A stretch of 64,000 nucleotides of DNA from Croceibacterium sp. TMG7-5b_MA50 (lineage in GTDB: Bacteria > Pseudomonadota > Alphaproteobacteria > Sphingomonadales > Sphingomonadaceae). The stretch covers positions 266,001 to 330,000 of the forward strand of contig NZ_CP156082.1 in assembly GCF_039830145.1 (NCBI RefSeq), written 5' to 3'. The position numbers and the translations under genes were made by a program. Position 1 is the first letter of the stretch. Each line of letters opens with the position of its first letter. Shown piece after piece: positions 53,083-63,160 of the stretch. Below the pieces are notes generated by a model. The model had not been told where the DNA came from. It searched no databases and saw only the letters and a program-made list of their open reading frames with translations.

Positions 53083-54456
53083 TCAGCCGGAACGTTGTCG
53101 CAGGGCGCGGAGCATGCCCGCCGGGTTGCGCAAATGCTGGAAGGTAGTGCAGGTGCCGTCGCGAAACTCCGGCGATATCCACCATTCCTGGCGAACAAAT
53201 CGTACTACCGCGACAACGGTGACAAGGTCTACCGCAGCAAAGGCGAGGCCAGCAGCAACGGCTCCTAGGTGGTCGCCTGTGACCGCTATCAGCAGCAGTC
53301 CCACGATACTGGCACCAAGGTTGATGTTGGAGATAGCACCTTGGCGGTTCACGCTGCTGATCAGGTTAGCGACCGTGTTCCAGAGCACTGCGGCAGCCGA
53401 GGACAGCGCCATCGCCAGCATAAGCGTGAACGACACCTCGATCGCGCCGGCAGTCCACAATCTGACGAACGTCGTGCCGAGAACGACCATGCCGAAGGCG
53501 ATACCAACGCTCATCACCAATGATGTCGCGAGCACCAGTCCGAAATAGCGGCCCGCGCGCTCGGCTCGCCCGCCGGCCATCTCTTGGCCGAACTCCTGCG
53601 CCACCGGGCCTGCAACCATCTGCGAGATTTGCAGCCCGACGCGCGACAGGGTTCGCACTGCGACGAATGCCGGTACCGCCGCTGCCCCGGCGCTTGCGCC
53701 GAGGGCAAGGACGCTCAGTTGCAGGAAGGCGATAACACCAAAACCCAGTACCGCTGCTGACAGCGCAGGTCGCCACATCTGCACCCACTCGTCCCTGCTG
53801 GCCTGCATGAAACCGGGTCGCAGTTCGGGATACTTGATGTTTCCTAGCACAAAAACGCCGACGATGCTTATGCATCGCGCTACCAGCAGCACGCCCGCCG
53901 CCGTCACGATACCCGCGCCAAGCAGCACGGCGATCAGCACGCCGACATTCTCGATCGTATAGCTGGCGGTATTGCACCACAGGTTCAGCGGCACGTTACC
54001 GGCTGCCCGAAAGATGACGGTGTTCAGTCGGAACAGCACGGTGCCTAGTCCATAGGCGATCAGCATGAACAGGGCGGCTCGCGAGTCGACATCGCCTAGT
54101 CCGGGCGCATTGGGCAGGATGCCTGCGGGCAGAAGAATCAGGGTAGCCCCGCTCAGCACCACGAGTGCCAGCGTGATCAGTCCAGATGATAGCCACGCGG
54201 TGTGGAGCACCATGCGCGCCCGCTCAACCTCGCCGCGGGACACGAACAGCGTCATGCGAGCCCAGGCTGAAGTGATGATGCCGAAGTCGCTCAGCGCCAG
54301 CATCGTCGGGATCGTCGCCAGCATGGCCCAGATGCCGAACAACGTCAGCCCCCACGCATTTGCCAGCACCGGCACCAGCAGCAGCTGGACCACGGTGACC
54401 ACGATCTTGTCGAAGAGGCCGGATCCGATCCCCAGCGACAGACGACGCAGGTTCAC
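53083..54456 (-). CDS. Wzx-type polysaccharide flippase (MOP/PST superfamily)
   Basis: A 457-residue membrane protein with about 12 hydrophobic helices, in the pattern of oligosaccharide flippases that move lipid-linked repeat units to the periplasmic face. The N-terminal segment IGSGLFDKIVVTVVQLLLVP followed by WGLTLFGIWAMLATIPTMLAL is typical of the family. I chose GTG 54456, which overlaps the stop of the upstream glycosyltransferase (GTGA); the longer frame from 54525 begins with TTG within that gene. No polymerase (Wzy) or chain-length regulator is visible in the window. Confidence 0.85.
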   Translation of the reverse strand: MNLRRLSLGIGSGLFDKIVVTVVQLLLVPVLANAWGLTLFGIWAMLATIPTMLALSDFGIITSAWARMTLFVSRGEVERARMVLHTAWLSSGLITLALVVLSGATLILLPAGILPNAPGLGDVDSRAALFMLIAYGLGTVLFRLNTVIFRAAGNVPLNLWCNTASYTIENVGVLIAVLLGAGIVTAAGVLLVARCISIVGVFVLGNIKYPELRPGFMQASRDEWVQMWRPALSAAVLGFGVIAFLQLSVLALGASAGAAAVPAFVAVRTLSRVGLQISQMVAGPVAQEFGQEMAGGRAERAGRYFGLVLATSLVMSVGIAFGMVVLGTTFVRLWTAGAIEVSFTLMLAMALSSAAAVLWNTVANLISSVNRQGAISNINLGASIVGLLLIAVTGDHLGAVAAGLAFAAVDLVTVVAVVRFVRQEWWISPEFRDGTCTTFQHLRNPAGMLRALRQRSG

Positions 54457-55685
54457 CGTGCTCGCTGCTTTGTCAAAGGCAGCATCCGGCGTTCCGCGGC
54501 GGCGATGATGGCCGTCTTGGACCAACGTTCCACCGCTCGAATGCGCGCGGCAGCCCCCATCGCCTGGCGACGCGCGGGATCATCAACCAACTGGGTCACG
54601 GCCTCTGCCAGCGCCAGACCGTCACCCGGGGGCGTGTTGATCCCGCAATCCTCGACTTCGGCGTGCAAGCCTGTCTCTGGCGCGGCTGTTGCGATCACCG
54701 GCCGGCCTGAGGCCAGCATGTTGGTCAGCTTGGACGGCAGGACCAGATCCGCCGCTTCGGCCTTCTGTGGCAGCAGGTGCACGCTCGCTAGTGACAGGAA
54801 CTCGGCCATCCGTTCGGCTGGCTGAAGATCATGGAACTGTATGTTGTCGAGGCCTTCCGCCTGCTGCTGCAGGTTGGCCCGGTTCGGCCCTTCACCACAA
54901 ATGACAAAGGCGATGTCACGTCGGTTGGCAAGCGCGCGCGCGGCGTCGATCACCACTTCGAGGCCTTGCTTGTTGGCAATATTGCCGGAGTACAGCGCTA
55001 CGTGCCGGTCACCGATCCCCCACTCGCTGCGATAGCGCGACGGATCGGGCGTACCACCGCTGAAATCCGCATTGGACCAGTTGCGCATTTCATAGATGCG
55101 CTCTCTCGCCACGCCCTTACTGGCGAGCAGCGCGCACATCTGTGGGCTTATGGTGGAAACCATCGCCGCCTGCTTCAGGATCGCGCGCTCAATGGCATGT
55201 GCTCTCTGCTCCAGCCGCGCGGCGGTGCTGCTGAGCAGCCCGGTGGCGAAGGCGGCGTCAACCTCGAAGTCCTGCACATGGACCCACAAGGGCGCATCGG
55301 CGCGCTTCGCCACCCGCGCGGCTACCGGGACCGACATCAACGATGGCGCGATCGCCAGCACCAGATCGGGTCGTTCCCGCGCTGCCGCCATGGCAGGTCC
55401 GTACACCGATGCGGCGAAGCTCGCATGGTGCAACAATCGCTGAGCGCCGGACGGCCGGGCGGGGATGTAATGCGGTACCCGGGTGACTTTTACGCCCTGT
55501 TCTTCCGTGGTGCAGCGCCGGTTCGCATACCCGCCCGCCAATCGCCATTGTGGATAATATGGCACCCCGGCCAGCACCTCGACCCTGTGGCCGTGTACCG
55601 CCAACCCTTCCGCCAGCCCGGCGGTGTATGGGCCGACGCCGACCGGTTCGGGCGCGTAGTTCAGACCCAGTATCAAGATATGCAT
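54453..55685 (-). CDS. WcaI-like GT4 glycosyltransferase
   Basis: A 410-residue GT-B glycosyltransferase resembling WcaI of colanic-acid loci. The N-terminus is MHILILGLNYAPEPVGVGPY, then TAGLAEGLAVHGHRVEVLAG and VPYYPQW, which is very characteristic. The C-terminal domain has YSGNIANKQGLEVVIDAARA and the donor-site PQKAEAADLVLPSKLTNMLA. WcaI-type enzymes transfer fucose in colanic acid, which fits the adjacent GDP-fucose genes; the linkage here is inferred. It starts 18 bases after fcl and overlaps the flippase gene. Confidence 0.9.
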   Translation of the reverse strand: MHILILGLNYAPEPVGVGPYTAGLAEGLAVHGHRVEVLAGVPYYPQWRLAGGYANRRCTTEEQGVKVTRVPHYIPARPSGAQRLLHHASFAASVYGPAMAAARERPDLVLAIAPSLMSVPVAARVAKRADAPLWVHVQDFEVDAAFATGLLSSTAARLEQRAHAIERAILKQAAMVSTISPQMCALLASKGVARERIYEMRNWSNADFSGGTPDPSRYRSEWGIGDRHVALYSGNIANKQGLEVVIDAARALANRRDIAFVICGEGPNRANLQQQAEGLDNIQFHDLQPAERMAEFLSLASVHLLPQKAEAADLVLPSKLTNMLASGRPVIATAAPETGLHAEVEDCGINTPPGDGLALAEAVTQLVDDPARRQAMGAAARIRAVERWSKTAIIAAAERRMLPLTKQRAR

Positions 55686-55703
55686 GATGCGGAACGCGGA
55701 GGC

Positions 55704-56651
55704 TCAGAGAGCCGGCTGCTTGATGTGGCCGGCGAGGAACTCGGCATAGGCGTTCTCGATGCCTTCACGCAGTGCAATCCGCGGTTGCCACCCCATCGCC
55801 GCCAGCTTGGCCCCGCTCATCAGCTTGCGCGGAGTTCCATCGGGCTTGCTGACGTCCTTGGAGATCGTGCCGCGGAAACCAACCACATCGCAAACCAGTT
55901 CCGCCAGTTCCAGGATGGGCAGATCCTCGCCCGATCCCAAGTTGACATGCTCCTCGCCCGAATATGTCTGCAGCAGGAAGACGCAGCCATCGGCAAGATC
56001 ATCGGCATGCAGGAACTCGCGGCGCGGCGTGCCGGTACCCCAGATCTCGATGCTGGCGGAGCCCGCTTCCTTGGCCTCGTGGGCCTTGCGGATCAACGCG
56101 GGCAGCACATGGCTGCCCTTCAGGTCATAATTGTCGCCCGGCCCATACAGGTTGGTGGGCATGGCGCTGATGTAATCGCAGCCATATTGCCGGCGGTAGG
56201 ACTGGCACAGCTTGATGCCGGCGATCTTGGCGACCGCGTACCACTCGTTCGTCGGCTCCAATGGACCGGTCAGCAGCGCATCTTCTGTGATCGGCTGGGG
56301 AGCAAGCTTCGGGTAGATGCAGGACGAGCCAAGGAACAGCAGCTTCTCGACACCTACCTGGCGCGCGCCCTCGATAAGGTTCGCCTCGATCATCAGGTTG
56401 TCGTAAAGGAATTCAGCAGGGTAGGTGTCGTTCGCCAGTATGCCGCCGACCTTTGCCGCGGCCACTACTACGACGTCGGGCCGGTTTTCGGCATACCATT
56501 CGCGCACCAGCGCCTGCTCGCGCAGGTCGACAGACCGGTCGGACGTCAGGATCTCGCACCCTTCACCCGCCAGCCGGCGCACGATGGCAGAACCGACCAT
56601 GCCCTTGTGCCCAGCCACATAGACGCGCTTGCCAGCGAGCGAGTAGGTCAT
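55704..56651 (-). CDS. fcl: GDP-L-fucose synthase
   Basis: A 315-residue NADPH-dependent epimerase/reductase that converts GDP-4-keto-6-deoxy-D-mannose to GDP-L-fucose. The Rossmann motif is [18 protein letters not shown] near residue 14. The catalytic YxxxK is in [15 protein letters not shown], and [12 protein letters not shown] and [16 protein letters not shown] are standard for the family. It lies between gmd and the WcaI-like gene. AAGG about ten bases upstream of ATG 56651 serves as ribosome site. Confidence 0.96.
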   Translation of the reverse strand: MTYSLAGKRVYVAGHKGMVGSAIVRRLAGEGCEILTSDRSVDLREQALVREWYAENRPDVVVVAAAKVGGILANDTYPAEFLYDNLMIEANLIEGARQVGVEKLLFLGSSCIYPKLAPQPITEDALLTGPLEPTNEWYAVAKIAGIKLCQSYRRQYGCDYISAMPTNLYGPGDNYDLKGSHVLPALIRKAHEAKEAGSASIEIWGTGTPRREFLHADDLADGCVFLLQTYSGEEHVNLGSGEDLPILELAELVCDVVGFRGTISKDVSKPDGTPRKLMSGAKLAAMGWQPRIALREGIENAYAEFLAGHIKQPAL

Positions 56652-56718
56652 CGTTCTGCTACCTTACAAGCTTGCCGAAACATTCCTAGTGTGCCGTTCG
56701 ATCACGATCTGCGCCCGC

Positions 56719-57861
<1,143 letters not shown>

Positions 57862-58722
57862 TCAGACGGTCCAGGAATGGTTGGTCAGGCGAATGCCCTG
57901 ACTGGCAAGGCTCGCGTGCATTGCGCCGAACTGCTCTCGTGCCGCGTTGAAGACTCCTATTCCCGGCGCGTTCTGTTCCGCCCCCATCGATGCTGCCCGT
58001 CCATCGGAGAAGTCGCAGCCGATCAGGTTAATGTCGCGCGACCCGCACATTGCCGCGAACATGACGGCAGACAGGGCGGAGGTCGTCTCCACAATGGGGA
58101 TGGTCCGTCCTGTTGGCGGGACCTCGAACGTGCCCCAGTCCGGCTGGCGCGGGTGGTAGCGCAACACCACGGGGAAGGGGATGGAACCTAGCCGTTCCCA
58201 TCGCCAGCCTGCCGCATCGTACCGCAACCACGTGAACATGGCGCGGCCGCGCTTTGTCAATCGGTGCCAGAAATCGAGGAACACCGGAGCAACCACGCAG
58301 CGCTCTGGCCCGAGCCGTTCGAACGGCTCGCTGCCGACGCGATCAAGGAACTCGCGCACCGGTCCGAGATCCATGGTGAAGAAGTATTCCGGCCGATCGA
58401 AGGAGGCGCGACGCAGTGCGAAATTGACATAGACGAGCGTGTCGAAGTCATCGAAGAATTCAGGAGGCACACGATCCAGGCTGGGCCCGGTGCCGATAAT
58501 TAGCGTGCGCTTGCCGGGGAAATCCTGCTGCCAGATCGCGGGAACCGTCGTATCCACATGGCGCAACAACCCGCGCGCGCCCAGCCGGCTACGCCACGGC
58601 ACCGTGCTGACGAACCAGGCGAACCAGCGTGCGCTGGGCTTCACCGCGCTCATCTGCGGCCATGGATGGAACACCTTGCGCGCGGCCGGGCCAAACTCGG
58701 TCTTCGTCGGCGGAGTGGCCAT
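57862..58722 (-). CDS. GT42/DUF115-like putative glycosyltransferase
   Basis: A 286-residue soluble protein. Its recognisable parts are KRTLIIGTGPSLDRVPPEFF (71-90), a Rossmann-type start with the GTGPSL loop, VYVNFALRR near 98-105, and TTSALSAVMFAAMCGSRDIN followed by LIGCDFSDG (to ~241). This combination (GNGPSL-type loop, N-F/R segment, and a late LIGCDF strand) is shared by GT42 CstII-type sialyltransferases and DUF115/MAF-like proteins that modify surface sugars with nonulosonic acids. I therefore call it a putative surface-sugar transferase; donor and acceptor are unknown. ATG 58722 has AGGGAGGA eight bases upstream. It sits between gmd and a sialidase-like lipoprotein. Confidence 0.68.
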   Translation of the reverse strand: MATPPTKTEFGPAARKVFHPWPQMSAVKPSARWFAWFVSTVPWRSRLGARGLLRHVDTTVPAIWQQDFPGKRTLIIGTGPSLDRVPPEFFDDFDTLVYVNFALRRASFDRPEYFFTMDLGPVREFLDRVGSEPFERLGPERCVVAPVFLDFWHRLTKRGRAMFTWLRYDAAGWRWERLGSIPFPVVLRYHPRQPDWGTFEVPPTGRTIPIVETTSALSAVMFAAMCGSRDINLIGCDFSDGRAASMGAEQNAPGIGVFNAAREQFGAMHASLASQGIRLTNHSWTV

Positions 58723-58815
58723 GCCGTGCGTCCTCCCTGCAGCCATGTTGCAGTGCGGCATGTCGTCGGTCGGGCGGGAAAGTGCAAGCACTCCCGCTCG
58801 CCGGCACGTCCCCTA

Positions 58816-60066
58816 TTACCGGCGAACGGCGTGGTTCACGGTCGTCAGCGTCACTTCCGGTACCCCGCGGACGATTGAGTCCTCGTTGATCCTGGCAAGC
58901 ATGATCTTCCCGTAAAACCGGCCGAAATCATACACGACCAGCAGGTCGCCATCGGCCGTAAACACCATGTCGGGGTACGAAATGCCCGCCTGCGTATCGA
59001 AGGTATGCTGATATGGCCAGGTTGCCCCCTCGTCGGCGCTGAAGGCGACGGTCATGTTCTCGCGCTGGGTCGAACTCTTGTTGGTCACCATCGCCAGCCT
59101 GCCACTGGGGCTGCGCAGCAGTGCGCTGCGCGTGCTGACCGTCGGGAAACCGGCGAATGGCTGCCCGGCGGTCCACTGCCAGGCACCCGGCGTCGTGGTG
59201 AAGCGCTGGTACAGCCCTCGTGCCATCCGCTGGTGCGCCAGGACCCGGCCGTCGCGTAACTGCACCAGGGCCGGTTCGGTGAAATCCTCGGGTATGTTGC
59301 GGGGCAGGGTGGTCACCCACTGGAATCGCCGGTTGTTCCAGTCGATCCTGTAGACATGCTGACCTGCCCGCTCCGGCCGTCGCGGGTTCATGAACGGATA
59401 ATCGATCGGCAGCAGCCATTCGCCGTTGTACAGGAACGGGCGCTGCGGAATGCCGTCGGCGAACCAGCCCGCCTGTTGCAGTGTCGGCACGGCGGCCTGA
59501 GGGTCGGGAATGATCGTCAGCCAGGCGCCCATTTGGTTGTCGGTTGCCTGTCCGTTGCCGGACTGGAAGAAGAACACCCACAGCTTGCCGTCGGGCGCAG
59601 TCCAAAGGCGTGGATCGCCCACGCGGTCGGTCACCGGCAGGACCGGCACCTGGTAGAACTCGCGCGACCAGGTACGACCGCCATCATCGCTGTAGACGAA
59701 GGTGTGATAGTCGCCGGGCACCTCGCCGGGGCGGGCGCCGGCGCCGCCTGTCCATGCCAGCCAGATGCGGCTGCCGGTGATCGCAATGGACGGCAGGCCC
59801 TGGAAGGTCCGCGTGCCGTAAGCGGCGGTGTCCAAGCTCGGGATCGGCGGCGCCAGCACGTAGCTGTCGTTCAATGCCGGTAGCGGCGGCCCGCCAATGG
59901 CGGGCGGCGGGGTTGGCGTGGGTGTTGAGGTAGGTACCGCCGTCGGTGCGGGCGAGGGCGCGGGCGCGGAAATCGGCGGCGTGCCACCGCCGCTGTCATC
60001 GCCGCCACAACCCCCGATCGCAAGGGTCAGCGCCCCAGCTATAGCCAACGAGAGAACCCGCCGCAT
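58816..60066 (-). CDS. Sialidase-fold (BNR/Asp-box) lipoprotein
   Basis: A 416-residue exported protein. The signal sequence MRRVLSLAIAGALTLAIGGC has a lipobox cysteine at 20. A Pro/Thr/Ser/Ala-rich linker covers about 25-65. The six-bladed propeller is marked by Asp-boxes SDDGGRTW (126-133) and SADEGATW (about 343-350). Proteins of this fold include sialidases and other exo-glycosidases; I cannot identify the arginine triad or FRIP motif of true sialidases, so substrate and even catalysis are open. It is the first gene of the polysaccharide cluster on this strand and may trim or bind the exported polymer. AGGGA precedes ATG 60066. Confidence 0.8.
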   Translation of the reverse strand: MRRVLSLAIAGALTLAIGGCGGDDSGGGTPPISAPAPSPAPTAVPTSTPTPTPPPAIGGPPLPALNDSYVLAPPIPSLDTAAYGTRTFQGLPSIAITGSRIWLAWTGGAGARPGEVPGDYHTFVYSDDGGRTWSREFYQVPVLPVTDRVGDPRLWTAPDGKLWVFFFQSGNGQATDNQMGAWLTIIPDPQAAVPTLQQAGWFADGIPQRPFLYNGEWLLPIDYPFMNPRRPERAGQHVYRIDWNNRRFQWVTTLPRNIPEDFTEPALVQLRDGRVLAHQRMARGLYQRFTTTPGAWQWTAGQPFAGFPTVSTRSALLRSPSGRLAMVTNKSSTQRENMTVAFSADEGATWPYQHTFDTQAGISYPDMVFTADGDLLVVYDFGRFYGKIMLARINEDSIVRGVPEVTLTTVNHAVRR

Positions 60067-60090
60067 TTCACCGTCCCTGATTCTGACTCG

Positions 60091-60115
60091 CCCCTATGTT
60101 CTGATTACATGGGGG
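60091..60115. promoter_or_regulatory. Inverted repeat in the sialidase / xdhC divergent region
   Basis: CCCCTATGT (60091-60099) faces ACATGGGGG (60107-60115) across a 7-base spacer, a 9-bp dyad with one T-G pair, 25 bases upstream of the sialidase-like start. In a divergent promoter region this is a reasonable operator candidate. Confidence 0.35.
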
Positions 60116-60205
60116 TTAGCTTTCTGCCGTCAGGTTTTTTGGTTGGCCGGTGACGCAAAAAAGGACAGCTTCACACCGGACGGCCGAGACCCTACCTGTT
60201 CCGCC

Positions 60206-61087
60206 GTGAAGATTGACCCCCTTGGCGCTGCCTCGGCCCCTGCCGCGATCCTCGGGACTATGGGCGTGGTGCATGACCGTTCCGCCCTGCAGGCCGCTGG
60301 TGAGGACGGGGTCGGGCTGTGCACCATCGTGAATATCGCCGGCAGCTATTCGCGTCGCATCGGAGCGCAGCTGGCGGTGCTGCCGGACGGGCGCACGGTC
60401 GGCAGCCTTGCAGATGGCTGCCTGGAGCGGCAGCTTGCCGCAGAGGTGGCGCTGTCGAGCAAAGACGGTTTGCCGGTCATGCGGCGGTTTGGCGCGGGTT
60501 CAGCCAATATCGACTTCCGCCTGCCATGCGGCAGCGGAGTTGACGTGCTGATTGACCCGGCGCCCGATCATCGCGCCTGCCGGGACGCGATCACGGCACT
60601 CACCGGGCGGCAAGCGGCAGAGTTGCCTTTGCCGTTAGGGCAGGGTGCTCGGCGCTACATTCCGCCTGCGCGCCTACTTGCCTTCGGCGAAGGGCCTGAA
60701 CTTGCAGCATTGCTGGCACTCGCGCCGGCCGCCGGCCTCGTGGCGGAGGCTCCGGCCGGCAATGCGGCGCTGGGCGATGTGCCGCATGACGCGCCGGTCG
60801 ATCCGTGGACCGCCATCGTCCTGCTGTACCACGATCATGAATGGGAGATGCCCCTCCTCCGGTGGGCCCTTGCCACGCCCGCCTTCCTGATCGGCGCGCA
60901 GGGTGGGGCGCAGACCCGCGCCAACCGACTGCAGCAGCTGGCAGACGATGGCATCGACGAGACCGGCCTTGCGCGCGTCACCAGCCCGATCGGCCTGATC
61001 GCCCGCAGTCGGGAGCCGCAGGTACTGGCCCTGTCTATCCTGGCGCAGGTGGTGGGCGAATACGAGAAACTGCACCCGCATGGCTGA
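60206..61087 (+). CDS. XdhC/CoxI family molybdoenzyme maturation factor
   Basis: A 293-residue protein of the XdhC/CoxI family, which binds molybdenum cofactor and inserts its sulfido form into xanthine-dehydrogenase-type enzymes. Family features are VGLCTIVNIAGSYSRRIGAQ near the N-terminus, then VLPDGRTVGSLADGCLERQ, and in the C-terminal half WTAIVLLYHDHEWEMPLLRW, then GAQGGAQTRANRLQ and SPIGLIARSREPQVLALSIL. GTG 60206 is the most credible start in a longer open frame. It overlaps the MocA-like gene by eight bases. No XdhA/B or CoxL subunit is nearby. Confidence 0.85.
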   Translation: MKIDPLGAASAPAAILGTMGVVHDRSALQAAGEDGVGLCTIVNIAGSYSRRIGAQLAVLPDGRTVGSLADGCLERQLAAEVALSSKDGLPVMRRFGAGSANIDFRLPCGSGVDVLIDPAPDHRACRDAITALTGRQAAELPLPLGQGARRYIPPARLLAFGEGPELAALLALAPAAGLVAEAPAGNAALGDVPHDAPVDPWTAIVLLYHDHEWEMPLLRWALATPAFLIGAQGGAQTRANRLQQLADDGIDETGLARVTSPIGLIARSREPQVLALSILAQVVGEYEKLHPHG

Positions 61088-61661
61088 ACGTGTGCTGGCG
61101 GCGGTGCTCGCCGCCGGTCAGGCACGGCGGTTCGGCGGGGGCAAGCTTGATGCAGCCTGTGCAGGGCGCCGGCTGGGGAGCTGGGCGCTGGACGCGGTGG
61201 CTGGCACTGACGTGGTCGATCGGGTCATCATCGTGCCGCCCGTTCCGCCGCTATTCGCATCGGCGTCTGGCTGGACCCTGATCCCGAACCCGCTGGCGGC
61301 GGACGGGCTCGGCACCTCGCTCGCGATAGCGGCGCGCCATGCGCTGCTGCTCGGGGTGGAGGCGCTGCTGGTCGTGCTGGCCGACATGCCCTTGGTCGAT
61401 ACGCCGATGTTGCGCGCATTGCTGCAGGCCGGGTCACCGGCGGCGGTCTGCCATGGCGAGCGGCCGGGCGTGCCGGCTTTGCTGCCTGCCGCTACCCTGC
61501 CGGCCTTGTCGATGCTGGACGCCGATCATGGCGCCGGTGGCTTGCTGGCCCGGACTCCGGAACTTGTCCGGATGACCGTCGCGCCGGAGCTGCTCCTGGA
61601 TGTGGACGAACCCGCGGCGCTTGCTCGCGCCGCCGCTGCTTTGCTGAAAAGGCGGCGTTAA
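61080..61661 (+). CDS. MobA/MocA-like nucleotidyltransferase
   Basis: A 193-residue NTP-transferase of the MocA type, which attaches CMP (or GMP) to molybdopterin. The nucleotide-binding start is AAVLAAGQARRFGGGKLD (residues 7-24), the metal-binding region is VLADMPLVDTPMLRALL, and DVDEPAALARA lies near the end. Together with the overlapping XdhC gene it forms a cofactor-maturation pair for a xanthine-dehydrogenase-family enzyme encoded elsewhere. ATG 61080 lies within the XdhC stop region. Confidence 0.88.
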   Translation: MAERVLAAVLAAGQARRFGGGKLDAACAGRRLGSWALDAVAGTDVVDRVIIVPPVPPLFASASGWTLIPNPLAADGLGTSLAIAARHALLLGVEALLVVLADMPLVDTPMLRALLQAGSPAAVCHGERPGVPALLPAATLPALSMLDADHGAGGLLARTPELVRMTVAPELLLDVDEPAALARAAAALLKRRR

Positions 61662-61696
61662 CCACGCTTTGTCCGGTAACTAGGTGGCAAACCTGT

Positions 61697-61725
61697 TTGA
61701 CGCATGTCGGACCAGCGCATATCCA
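61697..61725 (+). promoter_or_regulatory. Predicted sigma-70 promoter of the TolC/type I secretion operon
   Basis: TTGACG (61697-61702), a 17-base spacer and TATCCA (61720-61725), about 112 bases upstream of the TolC-family start. The -35 is one base from consensus; the -10 has four of six. Confidence 0.5.
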
Positions 61726-61837
61726 ACCGGTTGCTTGCCAAGCATTCCGGCTCACGGTCCATGGGGGGTCTGGGCGGCTGACCGTATCCGCGACCCGGCA
61801 GGGGTAACCTTGTCGTTCGCCTGCCCGAAGTTGTGCG

Positions 61838-63160
61838 ATGCTTCACGTCCTCCGCCGATTGCCTTTGCCGATCCGCATCGCTCCCGCGTTGGCTGTGCTG
61901 GTGCCGACGTCGATTTCCGCGCAGGAGGTCTACGGCCCACCCGCTGCAGACACCGACGCCATGCGCCAACCACCACCGGCCGTCGTCCCGACTGAGCTGG
62001 ACCGCGCCGCAGTCGCGGCCACCGGCACGCACCCGATCATCGCCGCCGCCGAGGCGGAGAGCGAAGCGCTTGAAGCGGAGCTGCGAGGTGCGCGCTGGCA
62101 GCGCTATCCCAATCTGGGGGCGGAGGCGCTGGCCGCCACGCGCGGCAGCAGCTTCGCCGATCGCGACGGGCTGACCATCAACGTCGTGGCGGAACAGCCG
62201 CTCTGGTCCGGCGGTCGCATCGATGGGGAGATCGACCGGGCCACCGCCACTGCGCGCGCCGGGCAGCTGCGCATCGGGGAGGCCGCGCGCGACATCACAC
62301 TGGACGTCACCAACGCTTATTACGAGCAGGTCCGCGCCGCCGAGAGTGCCGCCGTCCTGACCGACAGCCTGGCACAGCATCGCGTGCTGGTCGCCTCCAT
62401 CGAACGGCGCGTCCAGCAGGAGGTGTCGCCAGTAGTGGATCTGACGCTCGCCCGCTCGCGCATCGCCCAAATCGAGCTTGAGCTGGCCTCCGCGCAGGAT
62501 CTCGGCGGCAGGGCGCGGGCGCGGCTGCTGCAGCTGACGGGCGGCGTGGAGGTAGAGCCAGTGCTGCCGCCTATGGTGACGGTCGAGGCCCTGCCGCCGC
62601 TGGAACAGGCGGTGAGTGACGGGCTGCAATGCAGCCCCACGCTGCAGGCTTTGCTGAGCCAGGTGGACGCCGCGGAAGCGCGCCGCCGCGTGGCGCGCGG
62701 CGAATTGCTGCCGCAGGTGCTGCTGCAATTGTCGCAGAACGAGATCACCGGTGCGCGCGCCGCCCTGGTCGTGCGGGCGGAAACGGGCAGCGGTCTGTCG
62801 CGCCTCTCCGCCATCGACAGCGCGGAGGCGCGGATCGCCGGCGCCTTTGCCGAATTCGGCCGGGCGGAGCGGAACCTGCGCGAACAGCTGCAGAGCGATT
62901 ACGTCCAGCTGCGCGCCGCGCAGGACCGGGTCGCCGCCGGCAGCTTCGCCGCCGACACGGCGGCCGATCTGATCGAATCCTACCAGCGGCAGTTCATCGC
63001 CGGCCGGCGCAGTTGGCTCGACGTGATGAACGCCGTGCGCGAAGCCGCCAGTGCGCGCCTGTCGGAGAACGATGCGCGGGTCACCGCTGCATTGTCCGCG
63101 GCGCGCATCATGGCGCTGTCCTGCCGCTGGGAACCTATGGGGATGGGGAACGCACAATGA
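61838..63160 (+). CDS. TolC-family outer-membrane channel of a type I secretion system
   Basis: A 440-residue outer-membrane efflux protein. A signal peptide (APALAVLVPTSISAQ) is followed by the two OEP repeats, helical and strand, typical of TolC: PIIAAAEAESEALEAELRGA, then RYPNLGAEALAATRG, GLTINVVAEQPLWSGGRIDG, VTNAYYEQVRAAESAAVLTD and, near the end, ESYQRQFIAGRRSWLDVMNA. The last motif is usual in the TolC proteins of adhesin and toxin type I systems. It overlaps the ABC transporter gene by four bases (ATGA), so the channel and the transporter form one unit. Confidence 0.92.
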   Translation: MLHVLRRLPLPIRIAPALAVLVPTSISAQEVYGPPAADTDAMRQPPPAVVPTELDRAAVAATGTHPIIAAAEAESEALEAELRGARWQRYPNLGAEALAATRGSSFADRDGLTINVVAEQPLWSGGRIDGEIDRATATARAGQLRIGEAARDITLDVTNAYYEQVRAAESAAVLTDSLAQHRVLVASIERRVQQEVSPVVDLTLARSRIAQIELELASAQDLGGRARARLLQLTGGVEVEPVLPPMVTVEALPPLEQAVSDGLQCSPTLQALLSQVDAAEARRRVARGELLPQVLLQLSQNEITGARAALVVRAETGSGLSRLSAIDSAEARIAGAFAEFGRAERNLREQLQSDYVQLRAAQDRVAAGSFAADTAADLIESYQRQFIAGRRSWLDVMNAVREAASARLSENDARVTAALSAARIMALSCRWEPMGMGNAQ

